From NCBI GenBank assembly GCA_000787465.1, contig JSYX01000345.1:1-36548 (forward strand): a stretch of 36,548 bases of DNA, given 5' to 3'. This DNA comes from Thermomucor indicae-seudaticae (taxonomy: Eukaryota > Mucoromycota > Mucoromycetes > Mucorales > Lichtheimiaceae). Position 1 is the stretch's first letter, and every line of letters starts with the position of its first letter. A program made the translations under genes and the position numbers. The notes beneath the pieces are model-generated. The model was given only the letters and a program-made list of their open reading frames with translations. It did not search any database and was not told where the DNA came from. Below, piece after piece: positions 11,707-23,169 of this stretch.

Positions 11707-13689
11707 TTACAGGGAAATATACAACGAGCGTAGTTTACCCGTGGGATAGACAATCATGGCAGCAGTATAGAGCCCAACAGACAACCCAAGTGATATCCTA
11801 AGCATGTGGAGAGCAAACAATCCTTGGCTCATATCTCCCTGATGCAGCATTGCAAACGCATCGCGAACACCTGGTAGAAAGCTTTAGCTTTTCCTTGTTC
11901 AGTCATCTGCACTTTACTCGAAAACATACCGACACTGCCGGGCACCAGGAGTGTTATTCCGACGCACAGGGGTGCCAATGGAGGATCACCTGTCAGCTTC
12001 AAAGCGAAGTTTGCATATAAACCCATGGCAAATGCAGCGATAGTCCCCAAGATCTGAGTATCATCTACAATATTCCCAAGGAAATAGAGGACGCAGAAGC
12101 CGATCGCCGAGCAGCATATCTGGGAGGCCCATTGATGTCTCGAGGAGCCGTACCCAAGGCCAATCGAAATGCTCATCAATGGAAACAACAAAATATAGAA
12201 CCACGGAGACACAGGTGGGCCACAGGTGCCATCGTCTGGAGCATCTGGATCCAGAACGAGATAAAGGCTGCTGCCGATTTGTAAACCGTAAGCAAGCATG
12301 AATGCGTAAATGGTAGCGTAAATGAGCCTTATAGCTCCGGTTGTCACTTGCCGCGCAGCGATTTCCATCTATGACATTGCTCGGGCTTTGGTTCGCTATC
12401 ATTTCTGCTTGTTCCTGTTCAAAAACATGTTTTGAAAGAAAAAACACTTACCACAGCCATTGTCATTCCGTATCCTGGCAATAAGATAAGAATGGATGCC
12501 AGAGACACTTGGTCGAAACAGACGTAACTATGCAGTACCCGAGCGAAAAGCGCGACGAAAATGCAGGATGAGATCTCAAAGACGGGCCCGTAAACAGGAA
12601 ATTGGTTAGCAAGGATGAACAATGCGCCGACGACGGTACCAAGAGCCGCTGACACGGAAGCGTCGATCCAGGTACCATTGAACATGCACGCTGTGGCGGT
12701 GAATCCAATGCAAGCGAAAGAAAGGATAATAGACATGTTGCCACAAGTGGACGGCTCTGTTGCAATATCTTGTAAGGCAGCTAGACAACCATCTGTATTA
12801 AGGTCACCTCGAAACAATGCATTCATCGTACGCGCCACACGAACAAGCTTGCCAACGTCGAAACTTTGTCCGCATTTCACGCTCAAAGTCTCAGAATTCT
12901 GTCGGTGTGGTAGACGCATGGAAATAAGCACAAGGTCGGGAACAATGGTGAACGATGCGTCGATTGCCAGCATCTTTGCAGCGTGTCTCAACGTTTCTTC
13001 CTAGCGAATAGGCAGAATGAGCAGCAGCCAGAAATCTAATCCATTTTTGATGTATGAAAACCTACCACTCGGTGACAAGGACACCCATATTGCAGTAAAC
13101 ATTGTCCCAGTGTTAGCACGATGTTACGTCTTGTAGCGAAAAGATTATCGTCGTCCTGGCCCGCACCGGCTGCATCCGCCTGCATGGTTGCTTCATTCAT
13201 CGTGACAAAGACGTTATCGTTGCTGGCAATCGGCTCCCCTTTGGTGTATAGATCTCTTTTCCGTCTCATCAGTGATAAAGAGTTCCGAACTCTTGCTATT
13301 GAGAATATCTCGTCGCCACCATTGTTATCACTATTCCGGTATGGCTTGCAGAGATGATGTGGAATGCTTGCTGCTAAGGGCGGGCTTTTCATGGGTGAAA
13401 TGGTCTCTTCGTCCGTTGCTGGCGTTTCAACGAACATATCTTTTTGCTGATGATCGTTGCAACTTTCGATAAGTTTGCTCGGACAGCTAACGACGATCGT
13501 CTCGTTGCTGGTTGATCGGCTCGGCTGCTGGAACGGGAAGCCATTTGTGCAAACGTAGTCGGTCGGATTAGATGGCCGGGTCTCGGATTCTGCGGTTGCC
13601 ATGCCAAGCTTGGCATCTACTTCGAAGTTCAGCGATGTTCTACTAATAACTGACGTGGATTTTGAGGAAGGTGAAAGTCTACGTCTCAT
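11707..13689 (-). CDS. ThrE/DUF1212 membrane protein (Prm10-like)
   Basis: Four exons (13689-13066, 13000-12452, 12368-11930, 11870-11707) sum to an intact 591-residue frame. Residues 1-180 are hydrophilic, Ser/Thr-rich and probably disordered. The ThrE domain follows: LTLGQCLLQYGCPCHRV|EETLRHAA (start of the DUF1212 fold), then a cytosolic-like core with SFTIVPDLVLISMR and a series of about ten hydrophobic helices such as IILSFACIGFTATACMF, SLASILILLPGYGMTMAV, EIAARQVTTGAIRL and LCVGITLLVPGSVG. The second half repeats the ThrE architecture (a 'PG...E.A......G..RL' block). In bacteria ThrE exports threonine; in yeast the relative Prm10 is a pheromone-regulated membrane protein of unclear role. 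Substrate in this fungus unknown. Divergent from the region leading to NLE1. Confidence 0.88.
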
Positions 13690-15360
13690 GGATTGCTCGT
13701 ATATGTCTTATGCAAATACAGAGCAAATCAAGCAGTAACGAATGAAGAATGCAAAACGGAAAAGATCTGATAACGAAGGGAAAGCAGAGATGAATGCGAA
13801 AAGAAGAAGTGATCGTGGCCTAGCAGCAAACTATCAATTACATACAACTCGCCGCCAGGTTTCTATTTTTTAGGGAGACGGTAGCAATCAGGGCCGCCCT
13901 CGGCAACAAATGACGCTGACTCTTCAATAATATCCGGACAACCTTATCCGGCCAGCATAGCAATGCAATGGCGATCGAACAGAACTGCCTTAACATTGGC
14001 TAACGGTCCATAATCGAATTTTCTTATTACCGTGCAAGAAGGCATGAAGTCCGATGTCCCCGCAGAATGCCCACTTTGCAAGATCCTCAGCAGTAATGCT
14101 GAAATTGACTGGGTAGTATCTTATGTCGTTTACAACCGGATTGCGGCTGATAGAGGATGTCCTGAATCCCAAGCGAAATAGTCCAAATTTATGGTGACAC
14201 TCTGGACGTCTCTATTACCGGCGAAACGCAATCACCTTTGTAATGCGACAAGACTGTTGCTCTGTTACTTCGGACAGGATTTAAGGGATTTAGTACTGCA
14301 TGAATCTGTCTAAACTCATGGATAATATATGAAGTCCTTTGCTTTTTCTGGATGAGTCAGACCGATAAAATTTGCCGGATTCGAATACAAACGTTTGCTC
14401 TATTGAACACGATTTTGCGCCGCGTAAACAGCGATCTAACGCTAGAAGAAGACAAAAGCATGCACCAGACAAGATTTTGCCCTGCAGGAATACCTTTGCG
14501 TGTATTTGCATTCTTCTTCGCATTTGCCGTCCGTGCAAAAGTGGTTATCTCTAATTAGAACAAGTCGTTTACTAGCGAGTACCAATATCCAGCAATGACT
14601 CTGAGAGAAGCGTTCACAATAAGAACGGTAGTCAAAGCAGGCAAGCGAGGCATATCAACTCCGTCAACGCAAAGGTTTAAACCTTCAACAAGGAGTATGG
14701 CATTTGTAGCGGTAAGAAGCCCACTAGTTGTCTTGGATCGCGCCGGCCCGATGTGGCAATGAGAACTTGTTCCTGGAAGCAATGATATCACGTTACCACA
14801 TCATTTTTGCGTTGCTCGCACACAGAGGCACTTCGATCCCTAGCGTAGTTTACGTCCCTAATAGTTTCAATAGCCATTTCCATGTGAATATAGTACATTT
14901 TCAGAGATAAGTGATATAACGGTATGACTTACATTCTCGGTCTTACAGTTGATGCTCGTAGCGTATTCAATTATTCTGATTAATATCCTTGTACCCAATT
15001 GGCGCATAACGTCAACCTTGACCATATGTTGCAGATTTTTTCCGCAATAGATAGCTGTCGATCGTTTGATGAGATATTGATCAGCGTCTGCAGCTAGTAA
15101 AGATCAAAATACGGAACGCTGTTCAGCGCACTTCTACTATGACATAGAATACAGCTATCGTTCTAGGTAATATACTTGACATGAATCCTGAAGCGCAACC
15201 GGGGCGACTAGGAGCGACCCACAGAGCTTTGCTCTTGGTAGGCAAGGTCACACGCAGGATTCATGCAGGAACGACGGCAGAAGAAAAGCGGTCACCCTTT
15301 TGCCAAAATTTCGGGTCTCTCTTTGAAATTTGCTTAAACAGGAACACATAATATACCTTA
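13690..15360. other. Gap with unresolved minus-strand coding fragments
   Basis: About 1.7 kb between the divergent ThrE-like and NLE1 genes. Minus-strand open frames at 13990-14172, 14290-14538, 14555-14791 and an unlisted frame at about 15100-14940 (with DADQYLIKRSTAIYCGKNL and RQLGTRILIRIIEYATS) show protein-like composition. A plausible donor follows INCKTEN at about 14932. I could not join them into one frame or recognise a family. This may be a small fast-evolving gene or a decaying one. The last ~150 bp before 15361 is the NLE1 promoter. Confidence 0.35.
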
Positions 15361-17492
15361 ATGGCATCGCTACGAAAGAAGAAGGCCGAGGCCGCAGCTG
15401 CGGCAGCCGCTTTGGAGACAATGCCGGAAGGCACCATGATCGTTGCTCAATTCAAATCAGCCGACGGCGATGTAACTGGACCTCCTCTCAACCTGCCAGG
15501 AGACGTGTCACCCGAACAGTTAGAGCTGTTATTGAACCAGTTGCTCAATCAGGTAAGTGATCTAAAAGGGCAGTAGCCGAGCCCAAATCACACAGTAGAA
15601 TAACTTCGGGGGACAGTCAGAAGAACCGTTACCTTACTCTTTCTATGTCGAAGACAACGAGATCACGAGAAACCTCTGGCTCGATCGCAAAGACAAGTCT
15701 ACTGAAGGTACCGTCACCATCGTTTACCAGCCACAAGCAGTATTCCGTGTACGTGCGGTATCGCGATGTACTTCTACATTGTCCGGTAAGGTTTCAGACT
15801 CGGTTAGTGAGTATTCACATAGCGAGGACTTATAGCATAGTGCAGGTCATACCGAAGCCGTTTTGTCATGTTCCTTTTCCCCTGATGGTTCAAAACTGGC
15901 TACAGGATCTGGTAAGACTGACTGCTTGAGTGTTCCTTAATGGACAGCTTTTCACCATTTTCTTTTACGTAGGTGATGCAACGGTACGGATATGGGATCT
16001 CAATACAGAGACACCGCAATATACACTAAGAGGTAAATATGAAATACTGCTCACTCATTCCAGATATATACTGAACTTATATCTCAATGATAGGGCACAC
16101 AAGTTGGGTTCTAGCCATTGCATGGTCACCGGACGGCAAAACTCTCGCCTCAGGCAGCATGGACAATACGGTATATTCATAGCCAAATGACTGTTATGTA
16201 TGATTAAACTTAGCAAGACAATTGTATAGGTTAGACTGTGGGATCCAAAAACTGGTAAACCTATTGGTGACGGTCTGCGCGGCCACACAAAATGGATCAC
16301 AAGTTTAGCATGGGAACCCTATCATTTGTAAGAAAAATGGAAATGAATAGAAAGAGATCATCGAACGGTTGGCTAACATTCATGTGGCAGAAACTCTAAG
16401 GCAAACCGTTTGGCGAGCTCCTCCAAAGACCACACTGTTAGAATTTGGGATACGAGTTTACGGAGAGTGGTTATGACTATTTCGCAACACACGGCAGCAG
16501 TAACGTGCGTGAAATGGGGCGGTGAGGGGCTGATATACACAGCGTCTCAAGATAAGACCATAAAAGTCTGGAATTCATCTGTGAGTGGATTCTCCATAGC
16601 AAAAACGAATGGTTATAGTACTAATGCTTTCAACTTAGGGTACACTCGTGAAAACTCTTCAAGGTCACGGTCACTGGGTAAATTACTCGCTTATGACCGA
16701 GGTCTAGGTGTTGCGGCTGACAGGGAAGGATATACCTAGGTGAACACACTGGCACTGAGCACAGACTTTGTACTTCGGACCGGACCGTTTGACCATACAG
16801 GAAAACGCTACGAGACGGAAGAGGAAGGTAAACAATGCAGAGTTGTACTCTTTCTTGCTAATTTGCTGGCGCTAAGTGTTCAAATGTAGCAAAGGCAGCT
16901 GCGTTAGCCCGCTACAAAGCTGTCAAAGGATCAAAACCAGAACGGCTTGTGTCAGGCTCGGACGACTTCACAATGTTCTTCTGGGAACCTGAAACGAGCA
17001 AAAAGCCCATCGCACGAATGACAGGTACAGTAGTTTTCTCATTTTATTATTGAAAACGAGTTATGCTGATGAGTATCATATAAGGTCATCAGAAATTGGT
17101 GAACCATGTCAGTTTTTCACCAGATGGTCGATATATTGCAAGTGCATCCTTCGATACACATGTCAAGCTCTGGGATGGCACCACTGGAAAGTTCATAGGA
17201 AATCTTCGAGGTCATGTCGGATCTGTTTACCAAGTTTGCTGGTCAAGCGATTCCCGTATGCTGCTGAGCGGTAGTAAAGATAGTACATTGAAGATCTGGG
17301 ACATCAAGAAGATGAAGATTAAGGTGGATCTTCCTGGGCATCTGGATGAGGTAAGTTCTTCACAGTGAGTGCTGAATCTGTAGGCAGAAACTGATGTCGG
17401 TTCTGCAGGTCTTTGCCGTGGATTGGAGTCCTGGCGGCGACAAGGTTGCCAGCGGTGGCAAGGACAAGCAACTAAAGATCTGGAGACATTAG
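15361..17492 (+). CDS. NLE1: Notchless/Rsa4 ribosome biogenesis WD40 protein
   Basis: Assembly factor of the 60S pre-ribosome; its N-terminal Ubl-like NLE domain is pulled by the AAA ATPase Rea1/Midasin (family knowledge). The start at 15361 gives MASLRKKKAEAAAAAAALE, an Ala-rich lead, then the NLE domain (IVAQFKSADGDVTGPPLNLP, SFYVEDNEITRNL), then a beta-propeller interrupted by many short introns. WD repeats visible: LSGHTEAVLSCSFSPDG-like text, GDATVRIWDLNTETPQ, HTSWVLAIAWSPDGKTLASG, VRLWDPKTGKP, HTKWITSLAWEPYH, SSSKDHTVRIWDTSLRR, TASQDKTIKVWNSS, RLVSGSDDFTMFFWEP, LVNHVSFSPDGRYIAS, HVGSVYQVCWSSDSR, and the last VFAVDWSPGGDKVASGGKD with IWRH at the stop (17490-17492). The linker AKAAALARYKAVKG before the fifth repeat is typical of this family. 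Very secure identification. Confidence 0.95.
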
Positions 17493-18707
17493 ATAGTCAA
17501 ATCATTCACTTACATACTTTACATACTGCATGAAAAACCATCCAACGTATCATTGTGATTCCTTGCTTAACCTCGTGAATTTTCTGCATTGTGGAGTGTT
17601 GTAACCTTTTCTGGTAATTTTGTCAAGAGAGCTTTTGGAGGTAACCTGAGTTTTCGATGTCTCTAAGAATAGCAATACCGCGACGGCAAGCGTAAGAATG
17701 TTCTCAGAACATAGACTAGATTATACAAGGAGATATGAATTTGGATCATATCAGTAGCTATTTGCGTTTCTGGATCAATATCTTTAAGGAATTCTGCACC
17801 TTGGACGGCTTGCCATATGAATCCAAGTCTACATTGTCGAGAAAATAATTAAACGCCTTTTCAATACCAGCTCTACGAAGAGTGCAAAAGTAAGCTCTTC
17901 TATTGGATATTATACTAGACCACGACAAGCTAGTGTGCCAGTACGGTAATTCTTTCAGGCGAAGGAGTGAGTTGGCGGACATCAGTGAGCACAAAGAAAA
18001 GAAGGTCGGAGATATGCTCCCACAAAGAAATACGCACTTCGGTCTTTTGCTAAAAGCAGAAATGTCCTACCAAACTCAAGAGGTCTAGGCCTTGGCTTTT
18101 CTGTTAAAGTTTTAAATCAGGAGTTATCCAAGTTTGGGCAAAAATCTGCTCTTCCCTAACATTGTCGTTTCAGATGCGTAGGTTAACGTTATCAGGTGCC
18201 TTATGAGACTGAGAAGGCCATCTTCTTCTTTAGACAAGCGGATCTCTGCACGAGTTCTGAACCGAGGCATCCTTTCTTTTTCCAGAAAATAGACATCTAT
18301 CGCGAACATTCTTGATAAACCGTGCGACGAAAGGGACGTACTGTAGTCCAAATCAATTGATACAGTGGCGTTGATTGATCTGCTTGGAATGGTCAAAACA
18401 TGCACACGGATAGAGTCACCAGCGGACCATAAGGTTGACCGAACGTATGGTGCTATTGTCGATCACTGCTGCCAATAGAAAGCGTCTTCTCTCGGAGACG
18501 GTTACTGAGATCTTTTTTCTTCTGCTGCTGATCAGCAACCCATGAAGCATGAGCAGAATCAAGTAAGCCGATTACCAAAACAAGGAGGCCGCACGGTCAT
18601 TCTGCTTTCTGTTGTGCTACCAGCAAGCTTGCTGACTGTCAGTAAAGTTGTAAGGTTGCTGACAATTCCCCGTATCCGGCCAGACGGAATATGGGGCAAA
18701 CTCTTCT

Positions 18708-18887
18708 TTATTTGTAAAGCCTTTTCGTAAACATTTGAAACTTGACAAAGAAAATGCCGTGCATAAAGTATTGCACCATGATTACAAATACACAACGAAC
18801 TGGCACTATCACAGGCACGAAGCTATCAGACTGATTCTGTTTGCTCTCGAAGATCGTCAAAAGTGTGGTAACCCCTAAATAAGACAT
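18708..18887 (-). CDS. Possible small membrane protein, 59 aa
   Basis: An ATG-initiated 59-codon frame ending in TAA. It starts MSYLGVTTLLTIFESK and carries a hydrophobic stretch, FVPVIVPVRCVFVIMVQYF, followed by a basic end (FTKRLYK). It lies divergent from the methyltransferase, about 120 bp away. It could be a small membrane protein, or the first exon of a longer gene continuing into the fragments below 18700. I do not recognise a family and cannot exclude a chance frame. Confidence 0.3.
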   Translation of the reverse strand: MSYLGVTTLLTIFESKQNQSDSFVPVIVPVRCVFVIMVQYFMHGIFFVKFQMFTKRLYK

Positions 18888-18958
18888 ATGGTATTGTGTT
18901 CCCGTCGGTCATTCGGATATGCTTTCTGTCCTGTCCTTGCGAGTTCCGTCTTCAGGCC

Positions 18959-18966
18959 TATAAATA
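18959..18966 (+). promoter_or_regulatory. TATA box of the methyltransferase gene
   Basis: TATAAATA stands 49 nt upstream of the main ATG (19008) and 42 nt upstream of the first ATG (19001). Spacing is reasonable for a core promoter with a very short leader. Confidence 0.5.
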
Positions 18967-19000
18967 TGGAGTCCTAACTTGCATACAATTCCAGCTTCTT

Positions 19001-19033
19001 ATGCAAAATGCTTTCGAATATTTCAACCCTTAG
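19001..19033 (+). promoter_or_regulatory. Overlapping upstream ORF (10 codons)
   Basis: The ATG at 19001 comes before the ATG at 19008 in another frame and runs ten codons to TAG at 19031-19033, over the main start codon. If the transcript begins just after the TATA box, scanning ribosomes meet this ATG first. The main ATG is reached only by leaky scanning or backward reinitiation. Confidence 0.5.
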
Positions 19034-20814
19034 TCTTTCTACCTCTCACGGACACTCTTCGTCATTTTTCAAAGACGTCATGAAGATGAAACTTATCGAT
19101 GACTTGTTGCCTGCTGATTTTCCTGACCCATTCTATATTTCAACCCACACTAATGTCATTACAACAGAGCAACTACCGTGGCTCAACTCACCTGCTCCTC
19201 CCGTCCCTGACCGCCGATCTCCTTTCTCGAGGAGTGCACGCGACAATTATGCTCAAGCAAAAAAGCTAAATGAATACAAAAGCCAACGTTTCTGGAAGAT
19301 TGAACAAGATATCCTACCACCGCCTAGCGACATGACCACCAGGCCATTACCTCCACTGCCGTCCAGTCCTTCTTCATCTTCTTCACCTACGGAAACATGT
19401 TCACCCACTCTTCCCAGCTATGCCTCTCCAGCAAATCCCCGTAACCCACCACGCAGCACCGAGTCGATCATCAAATGGATGGACGAACGTCTGACACAGC
19501 AACAGCAGCTCCGTATACCCCCATCACCCACTACTTCCTCAAGCTACGCCGCTGGAACATCGGTCCCAGTACAGCAGCCGAAGCTTGCCATGGCACCCGC
19601 TTTAGTGACTCGCCAACCCAGCACTCGCGACCACTCCGAGTCCATCTCCAGCAACACTGCGCGCGTCCTGGCATCTCTACCTCCTTCGCAAGCAATCAAG
19701 GCCCCTTCATTTCCTCCTCCTTCTTCTTCTTGGAAACGTCGAGGCAGTAGCGGCAGCATTCGATCGCGGAAGCCAAACAAGTATGACCCAAGCGAATGGC
19801 CCAGCATTCTGTCAGAAGACATGTGCGAGCAAGACCGCATGGTGGCACAACATTATGTTTTGCGTACAGCCTTCGATGGCGAAGACTTTGCAGCTCCTAT
19901 CCACTCTGCGCTTGACAAGGGCCTTGTCGTCTTGGACGTTGGATGTGGGTCTGGTACCTGGACGATGGAGATGGCGGCGGCTTTCCCCAACTCGACTTTC
20001 ATCGGCTTGGACCGATCAAATTGTTTCCCGCAAGACATCAAGCCCAAAAATTGCTATTTTCGAGCTCTCGATATCATGCAGTTGCCTTTGCCATTGCCGG
20101 ACAATAGCGTTGACTACATCTTTCAACGGGATCTCAATTGGTACATGCTTGCAGACATGTGGAACCCGCTTGTGAAGGAATACATGCGAATCCTGAAGCC
20201 CGGCGGATGGGTCGAACTTGTGGAACTCGTAAGTTCTTCTTTTTCAAGACCTTTGCATTATTAGATGCACAATATTCATATAGCATTGCGCAGGATCTTG
20301 AAACACAGAGTAGCCAGACAAACGAGTGTACAATCAACGATAAACGTAAGTACGAGTTGCTCGTTCTGCAGTGAGGAACATCTTAGACTTAATATACCGT
20401 TATCTATTAGTGCTGCATGCCATGACCATGCGCCAGCAAGACCCGTATGTAGCACGGCGCCTTTCTTCCATCCTGGCTGGCCACGGTTTCCGACGGGTCG
20501 AGAGCCATTTCCAATCACTGCCACTAGGCTGGGGTCATAGTCATGGCACTACCCCACCATCTTCACCGACTAGCACCGATCGATGCCGTAATAGCCATGG
20601 AAGTGATACGTCCTGCTCGCCTTTCGCGCTTGCCGTCTCAAGCCATTATATGTTTACTTTGAAGTCATTGCAACCCTGGCTATCAGCAATCATGAACATA
20701 AGCCCAGAAAAGTACGAAACCCATGTTGCTGGCTTGCCAACAGAATGGAGACAAGCTCACACATATATCAACTGGCATCGAGCTGTTGCTCAGAAGCCAC
20801 CTATGCTATCATAA
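19008..20814 (+). CDS. SAM-dependent methyltransferase, UMTA/LaeA-like
   Basis: Three exons (19008-20228, 20294-20345, 20411-20814) give 558 residues in frame. Residues 1-255 are low-complexity, rich in Ser and Pro, with LPPLPSSPSSSSS and a QQQQ tract, probably disordered. The class I methyltransferase fold follows: YDPSEWPSILSEDMCEQDRM, motif I LVVLDVGCGSGTWTMEMA, the acidic ribose-binding IGLD, RALDIMQLPLPLPDNSVDYI and the post-II FQRDLN, then YMRILKPGGWVELVEL|DLETQ. The C-terminal part holds PYVARRLSSILAGHGFRRVE, interrupted by another Ser/Thr-rich insert, then WLSAIMNISPEKYE. The pattern 'YFQR...W...MLKPGGW.EL.E' is that of fungal UMTA methyltransferases, among them LaeA. Substrate and any link to secondary metabolism are unknown; no biosynthetic cluster is beside it. 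Confidence 0.9.
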
Positions 20815-21057
20815 TTTTGCACGCCTAATTCCCTCCTTCATTCACCCAATACCTCCGCCTCCTTTTGTACAAAGATGTATCATATTCATGTTCAGATGTA
20901 TTTTTATCCATACTGCTTCCTTGACACCAAAGGAAAGACGAAATAAAGAGAGTGACCGTGAGTTTGACACTCGCGTCAATTTAAGACAAAAACGGTTTAC
21001 GCGGAAAACGCGACTTCCCTTTTTCTCTTGACTTTTCTGCGCGACAATGTATTCATA

Positions 21058-22882
21058 ATGCTCAAACGTCCAGCTGAAAATCACATTGCGAAATCTGCAA
21101 ACAAGCCAGCCACAACAACAAATGAAGGTGACTCAAAGGCTGTCGCACAGCCAGTCAATAAAGACTGGCGGCCCCTTTTCGAAAGGGGCAAGAACGCTTT
21201 TGCTAATGGGCAGTACAAGGAAGCGATCGATGCGTTTACATTAGCCATCTCGATAAACACGACAAGCGTGACACTTTTGGATTGTCGAGCTGCCGCGTAC
21301 GAAAAGTGCGGTGACCTAACCTTGGGATTGCGAGATGCGCAGACCATGATTAAGCTGGCCCCTGCGTCTTCCAAGGGGTACCTGCGTGCCGGCAAACTGT
21401 TTACCTTACAAAAGAAGTATAAAAACGCACTGGCTATCTACGAACGTGCGATCAAGTCAGTTCCGCAGAGTGATGCTCGATACAGCGTATTGCTTGGACT
21501 CAGAAAGGAAATGGCGACCAAAGAGCGGCAACGTCTTGCGTCCTCGCACGACTTTGTAAAGATCCTTCCGTACGATATTGTAGCCGATATATTTTCGCGA
21601 TTATCGTTTGAGCGACGATTTCGATGCATGACAGTATGTCGGTCCTGGCGCAATTTTTTGATGCATTGGCCTGGTATGTGGCGCGAAATGCTGTTTGGAG
21701 CGCACAAGATCCCGGCGCGTCTCTTGGCGCACTACATGTCCTTTGTGAACGGACGGCATGTACGCAAATTCAGCTTTGACGGCGACAGGAATCGCGTAAA
21801 GAACGCACTTAAATTGTTGGTAGAAAGGGATTGCCATTATCTGGAGTCGTTAGGTAAATCATCCTGGTTAATGGCAAGTAAATAGAAGAATAGCTGGAGG
21901 ACTAACAGGGATCGGATGTGTAGAGCTTATTTTCTCTGAAGTTCCAGTGGATCAGTTCTTACGAACGTTACGGCTTATGGGGAAGAACCTGAAAGAACTC
22001 AAACTTCGAGGAACGGATCTTTCGGTCGAAGTCATGTTTAATGATGTGCTGAAACAGAATCCCACAATAACCAGGGTGGAATTACTAGACATGACTTACC
22101 AGACAATACTCGGCGAGGATCACCTTCCCCCGCTAATCAGTTTCGATAAACATGTCAACCTTGAACGATTCAGATATGTCGGCACCTACGCTGGTCACAA
22201 GCTGATACAAACTCTGCGGCGTTGTCCAAATTTGCGCGAGCTTTCGTTGGGCCTTACACGGTTTGATTCGCACCCTGAATTGCTTGAGCAAGCACTACAG
22301 TACTGGCCAAATCTTGCGGCCCTTTACCTGGATGCAGAGGATAATACCAACTGGTATCCTTTGCCTCTTTCCACCGAATCCGGGTTACGGGTTTTGTTTA
22401 TCAGGGAGAGATGTCATGTGGATCAGGATATTCTGATATCCCTGATAAACGCGAATCATACAACGCTAGAGATCTTGTGCTTAACGGGAGTTACGGGACT
22501 TCGCCGCAATTTCTGCTTGGCTTTGGCGTCTTCAGCACCAGCGAGGTTGCGGGAGGTTTATCTTGACGATTCACCATTCTATCAGGAGGATGATCTTTGT
22601 CTGCTTGTTCAAAAGTGTCCTATGTTGGAAATAGTCTCGATGCCGTCGCAGTCCGCAGTTACCAATCGCGTACTTCATTGTCTCAGCCAACTGGAGTCGT
22701 TAAAGCGGCTCGACGTTAATAATTGCCAATCTATTACTGGTGTTGGAGTTCGTGCACTGGTGGACAACAGTAGCAGTCTCCAGTCATTGTGTTTAAACAA
22801 TTGTCACCATGTACGCCATGATGCTGTTGCATATGCGAGAGAGAAACTCGGACGGCATAACGTCGAATATCGTTTCACTTGA
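21058..22882 (+). CDS. pof3: TPR / F-box / leucine-rich repeat protein (Dia2/Pof3 type)
   Basis: Two exons (21058-21853, 21909-22882) give 589 residues. Residues about 40-150 are three TPR units (FERGKNAFANGQYKEAIDAF, CRAAAYEKCGDLTLGLRDA, RAGKLFTLQKKYKNALAIYE). An F-box follows at about 170-215 (ILPYDIVADIFSRL, CRSWRNFLMHWPGMW), then leucine-rich repeats to the end (LKELKLRGTDLSVE, CPNLRELSLGL, LESLKRLDVNNCQSITGVGV, SLQSLCLNNCHHVR). This order of domains is that of fission-yeast Pof3 and budding-yeast Dia2, the substrate receptor of an SCF ubiquitin ligase that works in replisome disassembly and genome stability. The homology is by architecture; the symbol is offered with that reserve. The intron sits just before ELIFSEVPVDQFL and keeps frame (phase 1). 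Confidence 0.88.
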
Positions 22883-23169
22883 TTTGCCTGGAGCAAATTT
22901 CAGATATGTACGCAACGAATAAACACATCGACTTCTGTGTGTGTGCTTGTATTGGATATTTAAGTTAACTGTGTGAACAAGGGCAAGTATCGCTAAGTCC
23001 ACCGGTTAACATCGAAGTAAGTGAATAAGTCTAAAACATGCAAATGAGACGTGAATAGATACAGATGCTGACTCTGCCAACTTGTTCTTGGCAAGATCAC
23101 TAAAAAATATGTGATTTATCCTAGGCTTTAAGAGCCTCTTTGTAAATAGAATAGCAGCTAAGACTCGGA

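Larger units (their letters stand above)
17493..19007. other. Gap with unresolved minus-strand fragments
   Basis: About 1.5 kb. Minus-strand stretches look partly coding: 17994-17758, a second frame at about 17845-17700 (LGFIWQAVQGAEFL, DPETQIATDMIQIHIS), 18405-18124 (DVYFLEKERMPRFRTRAEIR) and 18795-18559, plus QQKKKDLSNRLREKTLSIGS near 18510. They are in different frames, and I could not find splice sites that unite all of them. No family recognised. The 3' end of NLE1 and the promoter of the methyltransferase lie at the two edges. Confidence 0.35.

Noticed and set aside
12615..13004. 129-codon plus-strand frame
   Set aside because: Antisense to the second exon of the ThrE-like gene.
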